A DNA stretch of 64,000 nucleotides from Prorocentrum cordatum (lineage: Eukaryota; Sar; Dinophyceae; Prorocentrales; Prorocentraceae), in assembly GCA_963575745.1 (NCBI GenBank), contig CAUYUJ010015269.1:32501-96500 (forward strand), given 5' to 3'. This document shows positions 23,550 to 32,894 of the stretch, in pieces. Positions within the stretch are counted from its first letter, which is position 1. Every line of letters begins with the position of its first letter. The position numbers were made by a program, and so were the translations under genes. Below the pieces are notes generated by a model. It was given only the letters and a program-made list of their open reading frames with translations, was not told the origin of the DNA and searched no databases.

Positions 23550-25623
23550 TCATTCGCCATGCTGGTGCCCGGAGCCTTTGGATGTCCCAATCACGTCCTC
23601 GAGAAGATAACACATTCCGCCCATGATGCCTCGTTCTTCAAAGACTTTGATGTTCTTGCCGACCTGATTGAAAACCTGCACACTGGCAAGAGCCAGTGTG
23701 TAACCTATGACCTGTTGGAGTGAAATGGAAGCTCCCAGCCAACATACTGAGCCAACGATCATCAATACGTCCTTCATAACCCCACAGAGAATGTAAGTCA
23801 CCGCGCTCGTCTTTTGAAGCAGAAGCACGACGCTGAGGTTCAAGCTGAAGGCGACGATACCATTCAGGAATATCCATACGTATCCAACGTGCTCGTCAAA
23901 ACTGCGCCACCACGCAGAAATGTCGTCAGGAATCTCGGTCGCCGCGGCAAACGGCACGAGCACACAGAAACAAAGAGGGGCATAGTACGACAGGGCCGTG
24001 AGCGGATCCATCCTCATGCCCTGCCTGTTTATCACCATTTCTATCAGCACTACCCTGCCACACTCTGCCAGAGAAGACAGGCACTGGCACGCAAATCCGA
24101 TGACGCTCAACTTCATCTCGCCCGTCACCGCGAGCGCGATGCCGAGCCACACGGCGCAGACAGCCTGAAATCTGCACCACACGAAGGCCTCCATACCAAA
24201 TGCAACACTCATGGTGTAGGTGATGACTGGGGGGGCGTCAAGGTGGGGTAGAGAGCAAAGGTGGGGTTAGAGGGAAATCCTTCCGAATGGCCCCTGAAAG
24301 AAGGAGATGTGAGCATCCAGATGGGTTCGATCCATATCCCCACCTTGGGACAACCCCCCTGTACGAACCCCCAAGATAACTGAGTGCGAGGCCTTCATCA
24401 TCTGAATGAAAGCGACGGAGCAATGCATGTATTGAGGAACAAAAAACGGCATAAGCACAAACTGTCGGAGCTCCGCGCGGATTTCTTGGGTCGGCGCTGG
24501 ACCCCCCTCCCTGGCGCGCGGAGCCAGAGGCGCCGCCAGGGAGGCCCAGCGCTGATCCAACAAATCTGCACAGAGCTTCGAAAATTGTTGGTAATGCCGT
24601 TTTCTGCTCATCGAAATGTAAGTACGGTTCCCCATGGCAAGTGACAAGGCAAACAGCAGGGAGATAGCAAGACGAAGCTAGGAAGAGGATGAAATCGGGT
24701 GAGAATAAATCGAGAATCTCTGAAATCTGGCAGCTCTGGAGGATGCCTCGGGCGCTGCGGCCTTCTCAGAGCGTTCCGGAGCGCTCTGAGAGCGTCCTGG
24801 AACGCTCTGGAACAGATCTATCCTCGTCCTGGCCCCGTCAGAGATAGGACCGAACTTCACGAGCAGCGTGCGCGCGTCAACTCGCGGACCGCCCGCCCGG
24901 AACAGGGAACATCGGGCGGGCGCCAAGGCGCGCACCACCCTCACCAGCACGGAGCTCACGGCCATGTGCCAGGCTGTCAGGGCGACGAGATCTATGCACA
25001 TCCACTGCTCCCTGGCCACGCCCATCCTGAACCCGGCAGCGGTGCATGCGCCACGCCCTCCTGGCTTGGCCAGGAGGGCGTAGACACAGCTGCTGGGTGC
25101 AGGACGGGCCTGGCCAGGGAGCAGTGGATGTGCGTAGTTCTCGTCGCCCCAGCTGTCAGCGCGGCCGGGTTGGGGAGGCCAGAACAAGAAAAAGCTGCAC
25201 AGACATGAACTGTCGGAGGTCCGCGCAGACTCCTCGGGTCGGCGCTGGAGGCGCCGCCAGGAAGGGGGCCTCCTCCTCCTCCTCCTCCTCCTCCTCCTCC
25301 TCCTCCCCTCCTCCCCTCCTCCTCCCTCCTCCTCTCCTCCTCCTCCTCCTCCTCCTCCTCCTCCTCCTCCTCCTGCTCCTGCTCCTGCTCCTCCTCCTCC
25401 TCCTCCTCCTCCTCCTCCTCCTCCTCCTCCTCCCTCCTCCTCCTCCTCATCCTCCTCCTCCTCCTCTGGCGCCGATCCAAGCAGTCCGTACGGAGCCCAG
25501 GAAAGTTTGATGCCTGTGCAGAGCTGTTTCTTCCTCCAGAGGTGCTGCAGGATGCCGTTGTTCATGAAGATCAGGGAGACACTGAGCAGGACCCACACGG
25601 CGACGCTCGGGCGCCAGCAGAGG
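23550..25623 (-). CDS. triose-phosphate/nucleotide-sugar transporter-like gene, six visible exons
   Basis: Predicted multi-pass membrane carrier of the TPT/SLC35 branch of the drug/metabolite transporter superfamily; family members exchange phosphorylated sugars or nucleotide sugars across plastid or Golgi membranes. Exons on the minus strand, approximate limits: 25,623-25,539 (first transmembrane segment VAVWVLLSVSLIFM); 25,183-25,152 (GLPNPAALT); 24,972-24,840 (AWHMAVSSVLVRVVRALA); 24,677-24,616 (LAISLLFALSLAMGNRTY); 24,426-24,383 (SVAFIQMMKAS); 24,229-23,550 (from VITYTMSVAFGMEAF to the stop). Joined in this way all phases agree, giving about 345 codons, the usual size of the family. Matches include the family patterns GFPYP..LT..HM, LFALSL..GN..Y, SV.FIQM.KA, E at the end of the conserved helix, and GYTLAL near the C-terminus. 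The true start lies upstream of 25,623 and was not found. Substrate and location are unknown. The first intron boundary is the least certain. Confidence 0.85.
24230..24382. mobile_element. HF-D, forming transporter intron 5
   Basis: Element 24,230-24,374 is bounded by an 8-bp near-identical direct repeat, CAGTTATC and CAGTCATC in gene sense. Inner ends pair CAGGGGGGTTGTCCCAAGG with its complement near CAAGGTGGGG. Excision with one repeat copy restores KASHSVITYTMSVAFGME, which fits the family. Confidence 0.85.
24427..24615. mobile_element. HF-A copy 4, forming transporter intron 4
   Basis: Element 24,432-24,615 lies between two copies of TACAT in gene sense (24,616-24,620 and 24,427-24,431). 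Arms of about 60 bp run from GAGCAGAAAACGGCAT through GCGCTGG. Removing the element plus one TACAT gives GNRTYMHCSVAFIQM, with exactly the family spacing. There is no AG in the last ~45 intron bases. Confidence 0.9.
24678..24839. mobile_element. HF-C, forming transporter intron 3
   Basis: Ends carry a ~19-bp imperfect inverted repeat (CCAGGACGAGGATAGATC against CTAGGAAGAGGATGAAATC). A second inner hairpin pairs CAGAGCGTTCC with GGAACGCTCTG. The acceptor side reads CCTAG before exon 4; the donor side is GA or another non-GT start. No second copy of this family was noticed in the window. Confidence 0.65.
24973..25151. mobile_element. HF-B copy 2, forming transporter intron 2
   Basis: Element 24,981-25,151 is flanked by an 8-bp direct repeat, CTGACAGC in gene sense (25,152-25,159 and 24,973-24,980). 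Termini GGGCGACGAGAACTACGCAC and its complement ending GATCTCGTCGCC are inverted repeats. Deleting the element plus one repeat copy joins GLPNPAALT to AWHM in frame. The intron as read does not begin with GT. Confidence 0.9.
25184..25538. mobile_element. HF-A copy 5, forming transporter intron 1
   Basis: In gene sense the intron starts with GGAGGAAGAAACAGCTCTGC and ends with GCAGCTTTTTCTTGT, complementary HF-A-type ends. The loop has grown through a CTC/GAG array (about 25,270-25,468), making this the longest copy. TCTGG occurs at both edges, but keeping the reading frame requires a junction two bases away from a simple excision at that repeat. Confidence 0.8.
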
Positions 25624-25795
25624 CTGCGGTCAAGTGGGGCCTGTCCCTCCACAGGAGGAATACTCAAAAACAGTCTTTAAAATACTCTGGGGACGATTCT
25701 CATAGCATCCCTTCACTATTGTCTATCATTTCCTGGGCAGTTTGAGTTTTCGTCCAAGGTTCCCCTCTAGGGGGATATGCCCGACCTAGCACCCA
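25624..25795. mobile_element. hairpin element HF-E, copy 2, adjoining transporter exon 1
   Basis: Ends GGGCCTGTCCCTCCACAGG and CCCTCTAGGGGGATATGCCC are roughly complementary and match the copy at 22.3-22.47 kb in inverted orientation. Exon 1 begins just after GACCGCAG in gene sense, so the element probably fills an upstream intron whose 5' exon was not identified. Confidence 0.7.
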
Positions 25796-26319
25796 CGGCC
25801 CCGGCTCGCGGCGCCCCAAGCACCGAGGCCCTCCGCGGGGACTCCCGTGGGACCCCCACGGCACTCGCCACGCCGCGCCCAGGCCGGGCCTGGAGCCCCA
25901 CGGAGGCTCCCCCGCCCCCCGCCCCGTGCCTCGTCCACGCGGGCCCTGGTCCGGGTCCCGGGCAACGGCCAGCAGTGCACGCCCCCCTCTCTTGCCCTCC
26001 CTGCTCCTCCTCCCCCTCTGATGGGACAGTGCTGCACCGCCACTGCCAGTGGCAGGACGGGGGAGAAGAGTCGCTGGGGTCCTCCTCCTCCTCCTCCTCC
26101 TCCTCCTCCTCCTCCTCCTCCTCCTCCTCCTCCTCCTCCTCCTCCTCCTCCAACGTGTCCCGGGCAACGGCCACGATCCAAGCTGCTCCTCGATGACATC
26201 GCCGAGAAAGTGCACACGTCCGAGCGGTGCCAAGCCCGGGGCGGAAAAATGTGGGCCCCCAGGAAGAGCTCGGCGAGGCGCAGCCGCTGGACCCAGACCC
26301 CCCGGTCCACGAGTAAAAA
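25796..26319. other. GC-rich region with CTC array; possible upstream exon not identified
   Basis: A CTC array occupies about 26,081-26,152. The transporter's missing 5' exon should lie at or beyond this stretch, but no segment could be assigned. Confidence 0.45.
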
Positions 26320-26475
26320 CCACGACGGAAGGTCTTCGCCAAGCCTCGGCCTCTGGGGGGGGGGGCCCTCGCTGGGCTCAGGGGCCGCTCAGAAACGACC
26401 CAGGATCAAAAGCCAGGGGGATGGGTCGAGACCTCCAGGGGTCCCCGGCATGAAACAGCACGACGTCAGAGGTCT
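26320..26475 (-). repeat. dispersed repeat DR-M copy
   Basis: In minus sense it contains CCAGACCTCTGACGTCGTGC, CCCTGGAGGTCTCGACCC and CTGAGCCCAGCGAGGGCCC in the family order. Confidence 0.7.
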
Positions 26476-26695
26476 GGGAGCGATGCGCTCGACGGCGGGG
26501 CAGGGGCACTCGAGAACTGGTGCAGCTGGCTGAGCGGCGGGGAGGCTTATCCATTACCACCGCCGGGGGGATCGGCTTTCGGGGGCCTCGGCCGGCGGTG
26601 GATGTGGACATGACTACTGGGACCCTTGGGGGGGTGGGGCGGGACCGGGCAGGAGGGGGGAATATGTCAATGTCCATACCCACCTCGTGACAAGC
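26476..26695. other. no gene recognised
   Basis: Nothing supported is seen here. Confidence 0.4.
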
Positions 26696-27355
26696 TCGAA
26701 GGGGCCCTGGGACACACAAATCAATACACACACACAAATAAAAGGATTCCCGATATATCCCCATGTTCTGGGGTTTTGTCTTCCCCCCCACTTCCCATAT
26801 TTCCCATTTTTCCCTACCTAGGCTCTGCCTAGAAGGGTTCTTACTCTGTAGCTTAAAGGGGCAGGGCAGTGCTAACCGCCCCGGGCGGTTCCCCCGGTCC
26901 CCTGGGAGCCAAGCAAAAGCAACAGCAAAGGTAAAAGCAAACGCGCGGTTCCCCCAGTTGCGCTCCCTGGGTGCCAAGCAAAAGCAAAAGCAAAGGCAAA
27001 AGCAAAGGCAAAAGCGAAGGCAAAGCAAAAGCATAGCATAGCATAGCATAGCATAGCATAGCATAACATAGCATAGCATTGCAGAGCATAGCATAGCATA
27101 GCATAGCAGAGCATAGCATAGCATAGTCTAGCCTAGCCCAGCCTAGCCCAGCATAGCATTGCGCAGCATAGCGTAGCATAGCATAGCATAGCATTGCAGA
27201 GCATAGCATAGCACAGCAGAGCATAGCATAGCGCAGCACAGCATCCACTAATGTTGCTTTCCTAGAGGCTCCAACTCCTAGGTAGGGTCGCACTGGGATA
27301 ATTTCCTGGGAGTGGACGATTCATTGTGTCTGTGTGTTTTTCCCCTCCTGACAGG
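26696..27355 (+). repeat. dispersed repeat DR-Q, copy 3, split by an insert
   Basis: The head (GGGACACACAAATCAATACA ... TCTTCCCCCCCACTTCC) is at 26,700-26,820 and the tail (GATTCATTGTGTCTGTGTG plus TTTTTCCCC) at 27,315-27,350. About 460 bp, including AAGCAAAAGC repeats and a GCATA array, lie between them. Confidence 0.65.
27026..27245 (+). repeat. GCATA pentanucleotide array
   Basis: About 44 units of GCATA with GCAGA, GCCTA, GCCCA and GCATT variants. Confidence 0.95.
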
Positions 27356-27619
27356 CTCGCCGAAGCTCGATCCCCGAAGCGGTGGTGATGCACAATGCCC
27401 CCGCCTCTGCGCACTTGCGGGGCGGGCCCAGGGCCAGCCGGGGGCCTCGGGGGCGTCCACGAGGGGGGGGGGGTCGCAAGGCGTGGCCCGGGGCAGGCGC
27501 GTGCGCGGACGAGGGGGCGACCGAGAGAGTGGTCGAAGGAGGGAGACTCCCACGGGCACCAGTCTCGGGGGCCCCTTGGGGCGGAAGGCTCCGATCTTCG
27601 CTTCGTGGTTCCTATTTGC
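27356..27619. other. no gene recognised
   Basis: GC-rich; nothing supported. Confidence 0.4.
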
Positions 27620-27865
27620 GGCCCCTTCTGGGGCCGTCTTGGGACCCTCTTGGGCCGTTCTGGACGCCTCTTGGGACCGTCCTGGGGCCCTCCTGGGCCG
27701 TTTGGGGCCCTCTTGGAGGCCTCTTGGGCCGTCTTGGGGCGATCTTGGGGGCTTCTCTAGGGCCGCCTGGGGGCATCGGGAAGCCGACAAGGCGAGAACG
27801 CCCAAATCCTTCAGACACCTGAGGACAATCAATGATTTTGGCTTCCTGGGGCCCTCTTGCGAGGC
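27620..27865 (-). repeat. dispersed repeat DR-J, inverted monomer
   Basis: Minus-strand sequence GATCGCCCCAAGACGGCCC, with CTTCCCGATGC and AGGCC blocks, matches the array units at 10.2-11.5 kb. Confidence 0.65.
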
Positions 27866-28070
27866 CTCTTGAAAACCTCTGAGGGCCCTCTCAGAGACCC
27901 TCCTCCTGGACGCCCCCGACAGGGGCGGCCGAATGCACAGGGCGCCTCTGCCCGCCCCCGGGGATGTACGGCACGGCCCGCCACGGCCGCCCGGGCTCCT
28001 GGATCTCCTCTTTGGGAGGCGGCCAGGTGGTCTGAGCTGGTTTCAGGGCCACAAGATCTACACATCTATA

Positions 28071-28219
28071 GGGGAACGAACAATGACATAAACACCAAAA
28101 CTTTGAGGTCCGGCGCCGCCCCTGGCGCGCTCCGCGCGCCAGGGAAGGGGGTCCAGCGCCGATCCGAGAAATCCACGCGGACATCCGAGTTTTTAGGTTT
28201 ATGATATTCTTCGTTCCCC
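28071..28219. mobile_element. hairpin element HF-A, copy 6
   Basis: Ends GGGGAACGAACAATGACATA and the complement of TTTATGATATTCTTCGTTCC flank the family core. CACAAGATCTAYACAT is present on both sides (about 28,050-28,065 and 28,222-28,237). It inserted at, or duplicated, the start of an HF-B copy. Confidence 0.85.
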
Positions 28220-28221
28220 TA

Positions 28222-28386
28222 CACAAGATCTATACATGTCCACTGCTCCGCGGCCAGGCCCAACATGAACCCGGCAGCGGTGTACACGCCACGCACTCCC
28301 GGCTTACCCAGGAAGGCGTATACACAGCTCCTGGGCCCAGCAGGGCCCCGCCGGGGAGCAGTGGATATGTATAGATTTCGTCGCCC
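28222..28386. mobile_element. hairpin element HF-B, copy 3
   Basis: Starts AGATCTATACATGTCCACTG and ends with the complementary CAGTGGATATGTATAGATTT. The interior matches the intron copy (GAACCCGGCAGCGGTGTAC, AGGAAGGCGTATACACAGC). Confidence 0.85.
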
Positions 28387-28865
28387 GTCGATTTCGTCGC
28401 CCGATGGTTGGTACCCCAGAACATCGGCCAAGAGGGGAGGATGAAGCCAAATTCGCTCAAAATGGGTCCCGGACCTCTCCCAGGGCTCATCTAGTGAAGT
28501 TTTTCGCCCCGGATCCGTTTTTGAAGGTCCCTGGGCTCGAAACGGTCCCCTGAAGCCGAAAAAAAGCTGCGACAACCAAAAAAGAACTCCAACCTGCCCG
28601 CCCTTCTGGCCAGAACCAGTGCTGGGCCACCTCAGACCCCCAGACGGCTCCAAATCTCCTCCATCTTCACCGACATCGCCGACGCGGCCCGGCGCCCTTG
28701 TGCAGGCGGCGGATGGTGGCGCCCCGCGCGCCGCGGAGGTCCGAAGGCCTGCCGCCGAGTGGCCAAGATGGCCCTGAGCCCTGACCAGAACGTCTGCACA
28801 GAGAGAGAGGGGGGAACAAAACATGATGAAAGAAACAAAAGGATATAACAATGCACGTGCGCACA
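28387..28865. other. non-genic, partial DR-M similarity
   Basis: About 28,440-28,590 resembles DR-M (GGGTCCCGGACCTC, GGTCCCTGGGCTCGAAACGG). The rest has no recognised feature. Confidence 0.4.
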
Positions 28866-29320
28866 AATGTTTGTTTGTATGTTTGTATGCTTGTATGTCT
28901 GTGTGTACGTATGGTTGTACGTGTCAATTGTCGTATGTATGCATGGTTGCATGTGTTGTTGTAAGTATGTGTATGTATGCAAGTGCGAAGGTGTATATGT
29001 GTTATGTATGTATGTATGTATGTATGTATGTATGTATGTATGTATGTATGTATGTATGTGTGTATGTGTGTGTATGTATGTATGTATGTATGTATGTATG
29101 TATGCATGTATGTATGTATGTGTGTATGTTTGTATGGTTGTAAGTATGTGTGTATGCATGTTTGTATGTATGGATGCATGTATGTATGTGTATACATGCA
29201 TGTATGAATGTATGTATGTACGTGTATGTACGCATGCAAGCACGCATGTGTGTATGTATGTACGTATGTGTGTATGTGTGTCTGCTTGCATGCATGCATG
29301 TATGTATGTATGCATGTCTC
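28866..29320 (+). repeat. TATG tetranucleotide array
   Basis: TATG/TGTA repeats with TGTT, TGCA and CGTA variants. Confidence 0.95.
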
Positions 29321-29564
29321 ACAACGAAAGCGGAAGCGAATGAGCCGAGGCAACATGTCGCCCTACGCGCGCGATGTTCGCCGCGCCCCGCTCCTGCCGC
29401 ACAGTCTGCAACGCCCGCGACAAAACGCCCACGCAAACAGGAAAAACGCCGACGTGCCTTCCGACAAGCACTGTGGGGGTACCCTCCGCTAACGGGGGCT
29501 TGACGACCGCAAGCGCAGTTCGCGCGATCCCACGGGCCCCGCTCACCCCCACCCCCCCCATGTC
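29321..29564. other. no gene recognised
   Basis: Nothing supported is seen here. Confidence 0.4.
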
Positions 29565-29696
29565 CGACGTCGTGATTTGTTGCTCACAGCAGGGACCCCA
29601 GAAATCTAGCAAGATCCTTCCCCCAGGGCTGGTTTGTCATCCCGATAGATTATTGATGGCCCCGGGGCCTCGCGAAGGCCCCTGCAAGACGAAGAT
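29565..29696 (+). repeat. dispersed repeat DR-M copy
   Basis: Contains TCCGACGTCGTGATTTGTTG, CCCCCAGGGCTGGTTTGTCA and GGCCCCGGGGCCTCGCGAAG in the family order. Confidence 0.65.
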
Positions 29697-29697
29697 G

Positions 29698-29745
<48 letters not shown>

Positions 29746-29832
29746 GCATCATCAGCATCATCACCATCATCATCATCAGCATCATCATCATCATCATCAT
29801 CAGCAGCAGCATCATCAACAACAACACCCATT
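29697..29832 (+). repeat. ACA and CAT trinucleotide array
   Basis: ACA units are followed by CAT/CAG units. The array directly precedes a DR-L copy. Confidence 0.95.
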
Positions 29833-30062
29833 TCAAGACTGTTCGCTCTTACTGGCACGCGCGTCTTGCATCCTGTATACCCCAACCCTCGACCCGCCCA
29901 TTTCGTTTTCGATCGCACCCCCCTTTCGGGGGGGAATATCTTCCTTGTCGGCCAGTGACTGAAAGTAAATCTCGAACGAGAGCGCCGTTCCTGAGTTCGG
30001 GGGGTTCTGACCAGGGTCTCTCCTGGGTGCCCTTGCCCCCCTAACCAATTCTGGAGACTAGG
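29833..30062 (+). repeat. composite repeat DR-L, type b, copy 1
   Basis: Begins CAAGACTGTTCGCTCTTACT, passes ACCCCAACCCTCGACC and GGGGAATATCTTCCTTGTCG, and ends in the GAGAGCGCCGTTCCTGAG unit. It matches 44,443-44,640. Confidence 0.85.
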
Positions 30063-30131
30063 CTGTTGTGCTTCTCGATGGATCCAGAACAGAGGGATGC
30101 GCGCGCCTGCGCCCCTAGCGCCCCGCCGACT

Positions 30132-30837
30132 TCACCTGCCAAGCAACCGAGCATCTATCTGAGAAGGGCCGAGGCCGTAGAACTTCGCAGCTTGATAGTT
30201 AGCCCTTTCGCCTGGGCCCGAACTAGCGTCTGAAGAGGTGCCGTTGCCATAGTCGGCCCCGCCCACGGGCGCCCACGCGGCGACTGGGCACGCTGCGCGT
30301 GGCGGCCCGGCGATCTGCGACGGGCCCGCGGCGTGCGCCGTGGCGCCCCCAACACCAGGGAGCTCCGCGGCGCTAGCTGTCCAGGGGTCGGGGCCTCGAG
30401 TGTGCCGAGGGTCCGTTGCGGGCGTGTCGCTACGATTCTCATTGGCCATGCCCACGAAGCCCCCCGAACGAAGGCGGCGAACGAAGAGCTCTGGAGATGT
30501 CGTTTTGTGCATGCTCCACGCTGTGACCCACGCGCCTGAGCATCGTCGTGAAACTCTTGAACTCAAGCTCCGTGGCTGAATTTCGATTTCCACAGGGCTG
30601 GAGCAGCGCCATTGAATGGCTAGCTGCGACGCCGGCGGCTCGGAGGAGCAACCAGCTGCAGCACCCCCAAGATATCGCATCTCCGCCGTTATGCGTTGCT
30701 CGGAATTGCAGCATGAGAAACCGCGAAAGCAGCACATCGGCGGCCTCACTGCGGCGTCTCGACAACTCGAAGAATTCGCGGGAGGCCTGGAGGCGTAACT
30801 CCTCACCCCATAAATCGAAATAAATAATGAGATTCAC
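30132..30837 (-). pseudogene. gag-like retroelement fragment with frameshift
   Basis: The first part (30,837 to about 30,460) reads FDLWGEELRLQASREFFEL, then VLLSRFLMLQFRAT, WLLLRAAGV and MLRRVGHSVEHAQNDIS. I recognise this pattern as the gag-like domain common in dinoflagellate retroelement polyproteins (an ALTRF..LR.RA / LLLRACGV / LLQP / LRR.GH.VE layout). A different frame continues from about 30,480 to 30,132 with FVGMANENRSDTPATDP and DPWTASAAELPG, so a frameshift lies near 30,460-30,480. No protease, integrase or reverse transcriptase follows. Identification is by recollection of the family pattern only. Confidence 0.5.
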
Positions 30838-31560
30838 AATCAGATTCGTCCCGGCCGTTCGCCATGCCTCCCTCCGTCAACTCCACGAAGTTCATGGAGC
30901 ACGCGAGCTCGCGAGCGGCTCCGCCAAGCTCGGGGACGGTGGCAGCGCACTGCCGCGCGCTGTCCGTGTCCGTGGCGAGCACGCCCCCCACGAACAACTG
31001 CACCGAATGGCGAACTGCACACGCTGATTCGCGATCGGGTGATCATGCGGGCGGCTGGCGGGGAGTGATCCCGCCACAGCCGCCTCCGCCGCCCCGTGGG
31101 TCGGCTCCACCAGGCATCGTGCTGATGAGCCAGATAGTGGCGATCACGAAGAACCTGAAGATGTTGCCCCAGAGCATCAAGATGAAAATCCTCCACGATG
31201 AGACTCCACCACGATGAAACCTGCGGTGGCGCCTTGGGGCTCGAGCATGCGCAGGGACGACGCCATCCCAAAGCTCGAGGCAGCCGTCGTAGTTCTGACA
31301 ACTCTGGTGGAACCAAGCGAGACTAGAATGGCGCGTTAATACTCAGTGCTCCACTCGAGTGGCGCGCCGTGCCCGCAATGACGGCCATCACTGTCGCACA
31401 CATGTGGCGCTCCCGTGGGCAAAAGCTCCACACTGACACCACGTAGCCTGCAGCCGCCAATGCCTTCGCAGCCAATTCTTCGCAGCGATTCGAAAGAAAT
31501 TGTTTGTCCGTGAGCGTCCAAGGTAAACTGTCCGAGGACTTGCAGAACAGTCATAAGCAC
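30838..31560 (-). other. possible exons of an unrecognised membrane-protein gene
   Basis: Minus-strand segments have gene-like composition rather than repeat composition. At about 31,217-31,113 there is a hydrophobic stretch RIFILMLWGNIFRFFVIATI preceding WLISTMPGG. At about 31,003-30,860 lies LFVGGVLATDTDSARQCAAT followed by PELGGAARELACSMNF. Between them (31,025-31,085) a GC-rich hairpin pairs GGCGGCTGGCGGG with CCCGCCACAGCCGCC, as expected for an inverted-repeat intron. No family was recognised and exon limits are unknown. Confidence 0.25.
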
Positions 31561-31814
31561 AAGCTGTACAGGGATTGGAAGGTGGTACCAATGCGGAGGA
31601 GAAGGGAAAGAGCAAACGCGCGTCCACATCGCACTCTGCGCGCATTCCGTGGATCGCGAGCCGGGATCGTTCCCAGCTCCGCTACAAACTAAAAGTGCGG
31701 AGTTCTGGAAGCCTCACGAGAGAAAGCATGACGGCAATAAAATGTAGAACTGCGGGCAATAAGATGTAGAACTACGTACGCGCCGGCGCTGAAGCCAAAT
31801 GGTGGCAGAGCACC

Positions 31815-32065
31815 CATTTGAGTGAGGGGAAGGCCGAGGAGGAAGAGGGGCAAGTGGAGGTGAAGGACGAGGAGGACAGAGACGAGGAGGCCAAGGGGCA
31901 GGAGGAGGAGGAGGAGGAGGGGGAGAAAGGAGGAGGAGGAGGAGGAGGAGGAGGAGGAGGAGGAGGGGTGCAAAGACGAGGAGGAGGAGGAAGAGGAGGA
32001 GGAAGAGGAGGAGGGGGAGAAGGAAGAGGAGGAGGACGACGACGACGAGGACGACGAGGAGAAGG
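31815..32065 (+). repeat. GAG-rich purine array
   Basis: GAG/AGG repeats with AAG and GAC variants. Confidence 0.9.
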
Positions 32066-32317
32066 AGCGGCGCGACCGGGCCGTGGCGCTCCTGGCAGGC
32101 TGCCCGCACGCGCTCGGCGTCCCCGGGCGCCAGGGCGGTGCCCACGGCCTCCTCGGGGGCCCCCCCGGGCCCCGCCCCAGGCCGCGGCAGGACGCAGAAC
32201 AGCGCCATGCGGGCAGCGGGCCGCCGGAACATCGGCACCGAATCGGATCGGGCTGGCCAGAACCGAGGTCGAATCGGATCGGATCGGAACGGGCCCTGTT
32301 TTCCTGCCCCCCCCCCC
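32066..32317. other. no gene recognised
   Basis: GC-rich, with short GAATCGGATCGG repeats. Confidence 0.4.
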
Positions 32318-32430
32318 GTGGTCGTGGTCGTGGTCGTGGCCGTGGTCGTGGTCGTCGTGGTCGTGGTCGTCGTGGTCGTCGTGGTCGTCATGGTAGCTGT
32401 GGTCGTCGTCGTCGTCGTCGCTGCGGGCCC
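32318..32430 (+). repeat. GTGGTC/GTC array
   Basis: Hexanucleotide GTGGTC grading into GTC trinucleotides. Confidence 0.9.
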
Positions 32431-32894
32431 GCGGGCCCGCTCTGGGAGGGCTTCCGGGTGCTCGAGGATCGAGGATCGAGCCTCGATCAAGGATCGAGGG
32501 CATTTGCCAGGTGCTCGAGGATCGATCCTCGATCGACAATCGAGAGCGACTTGGCCGCAGACCTCGTCCTCGATCGGCTAGAGAGAGCAGCTCGACGAGC
32601 GGCCCTGAAAACCCACCAATTGGGGGGGTGAAACTCCATGGTAAGTTGTTGGTTGGTTTGGGCTGGTTGGTGGGTGCTTTGTCCTAATTCTCATCTCGGC
32701 ATCAGTGCCACAGCGTCGAAGGAACGCAAGGCATCTTTATACTTAGCAGCCCGCAGTTGCCGATAAGACTACGGGGGTGGGCACGGGGTGGATCGCGGGG
32801 TGGGTCGAGGGATGGGTCGCGGAGTGGGTCGAGGGGTGGGTCGCGGGTGCGTCGCGGGCGGGTCGCGCGCGAAGACGACGACAACAACACCAGT
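32431..32894. repeat. short GATCGAGG and GGGTGGGTCGAG repeats
   Basis: CGAGGATCGAGGATCGAGCC-like repeats at about 32,460-32,540, and a ~12-bp GGGTGGGTCGAG-type array at 32,774-32,870. No gene. Confidence 0.65.

Noticed and set aside
31504-31580. Additional HF-A end (CATAAGCACAAGCTGTACAG)
   Set aside because: Only about 14 of 18 bases match the HF-A outer arm and no core is present; kept as coincidence.
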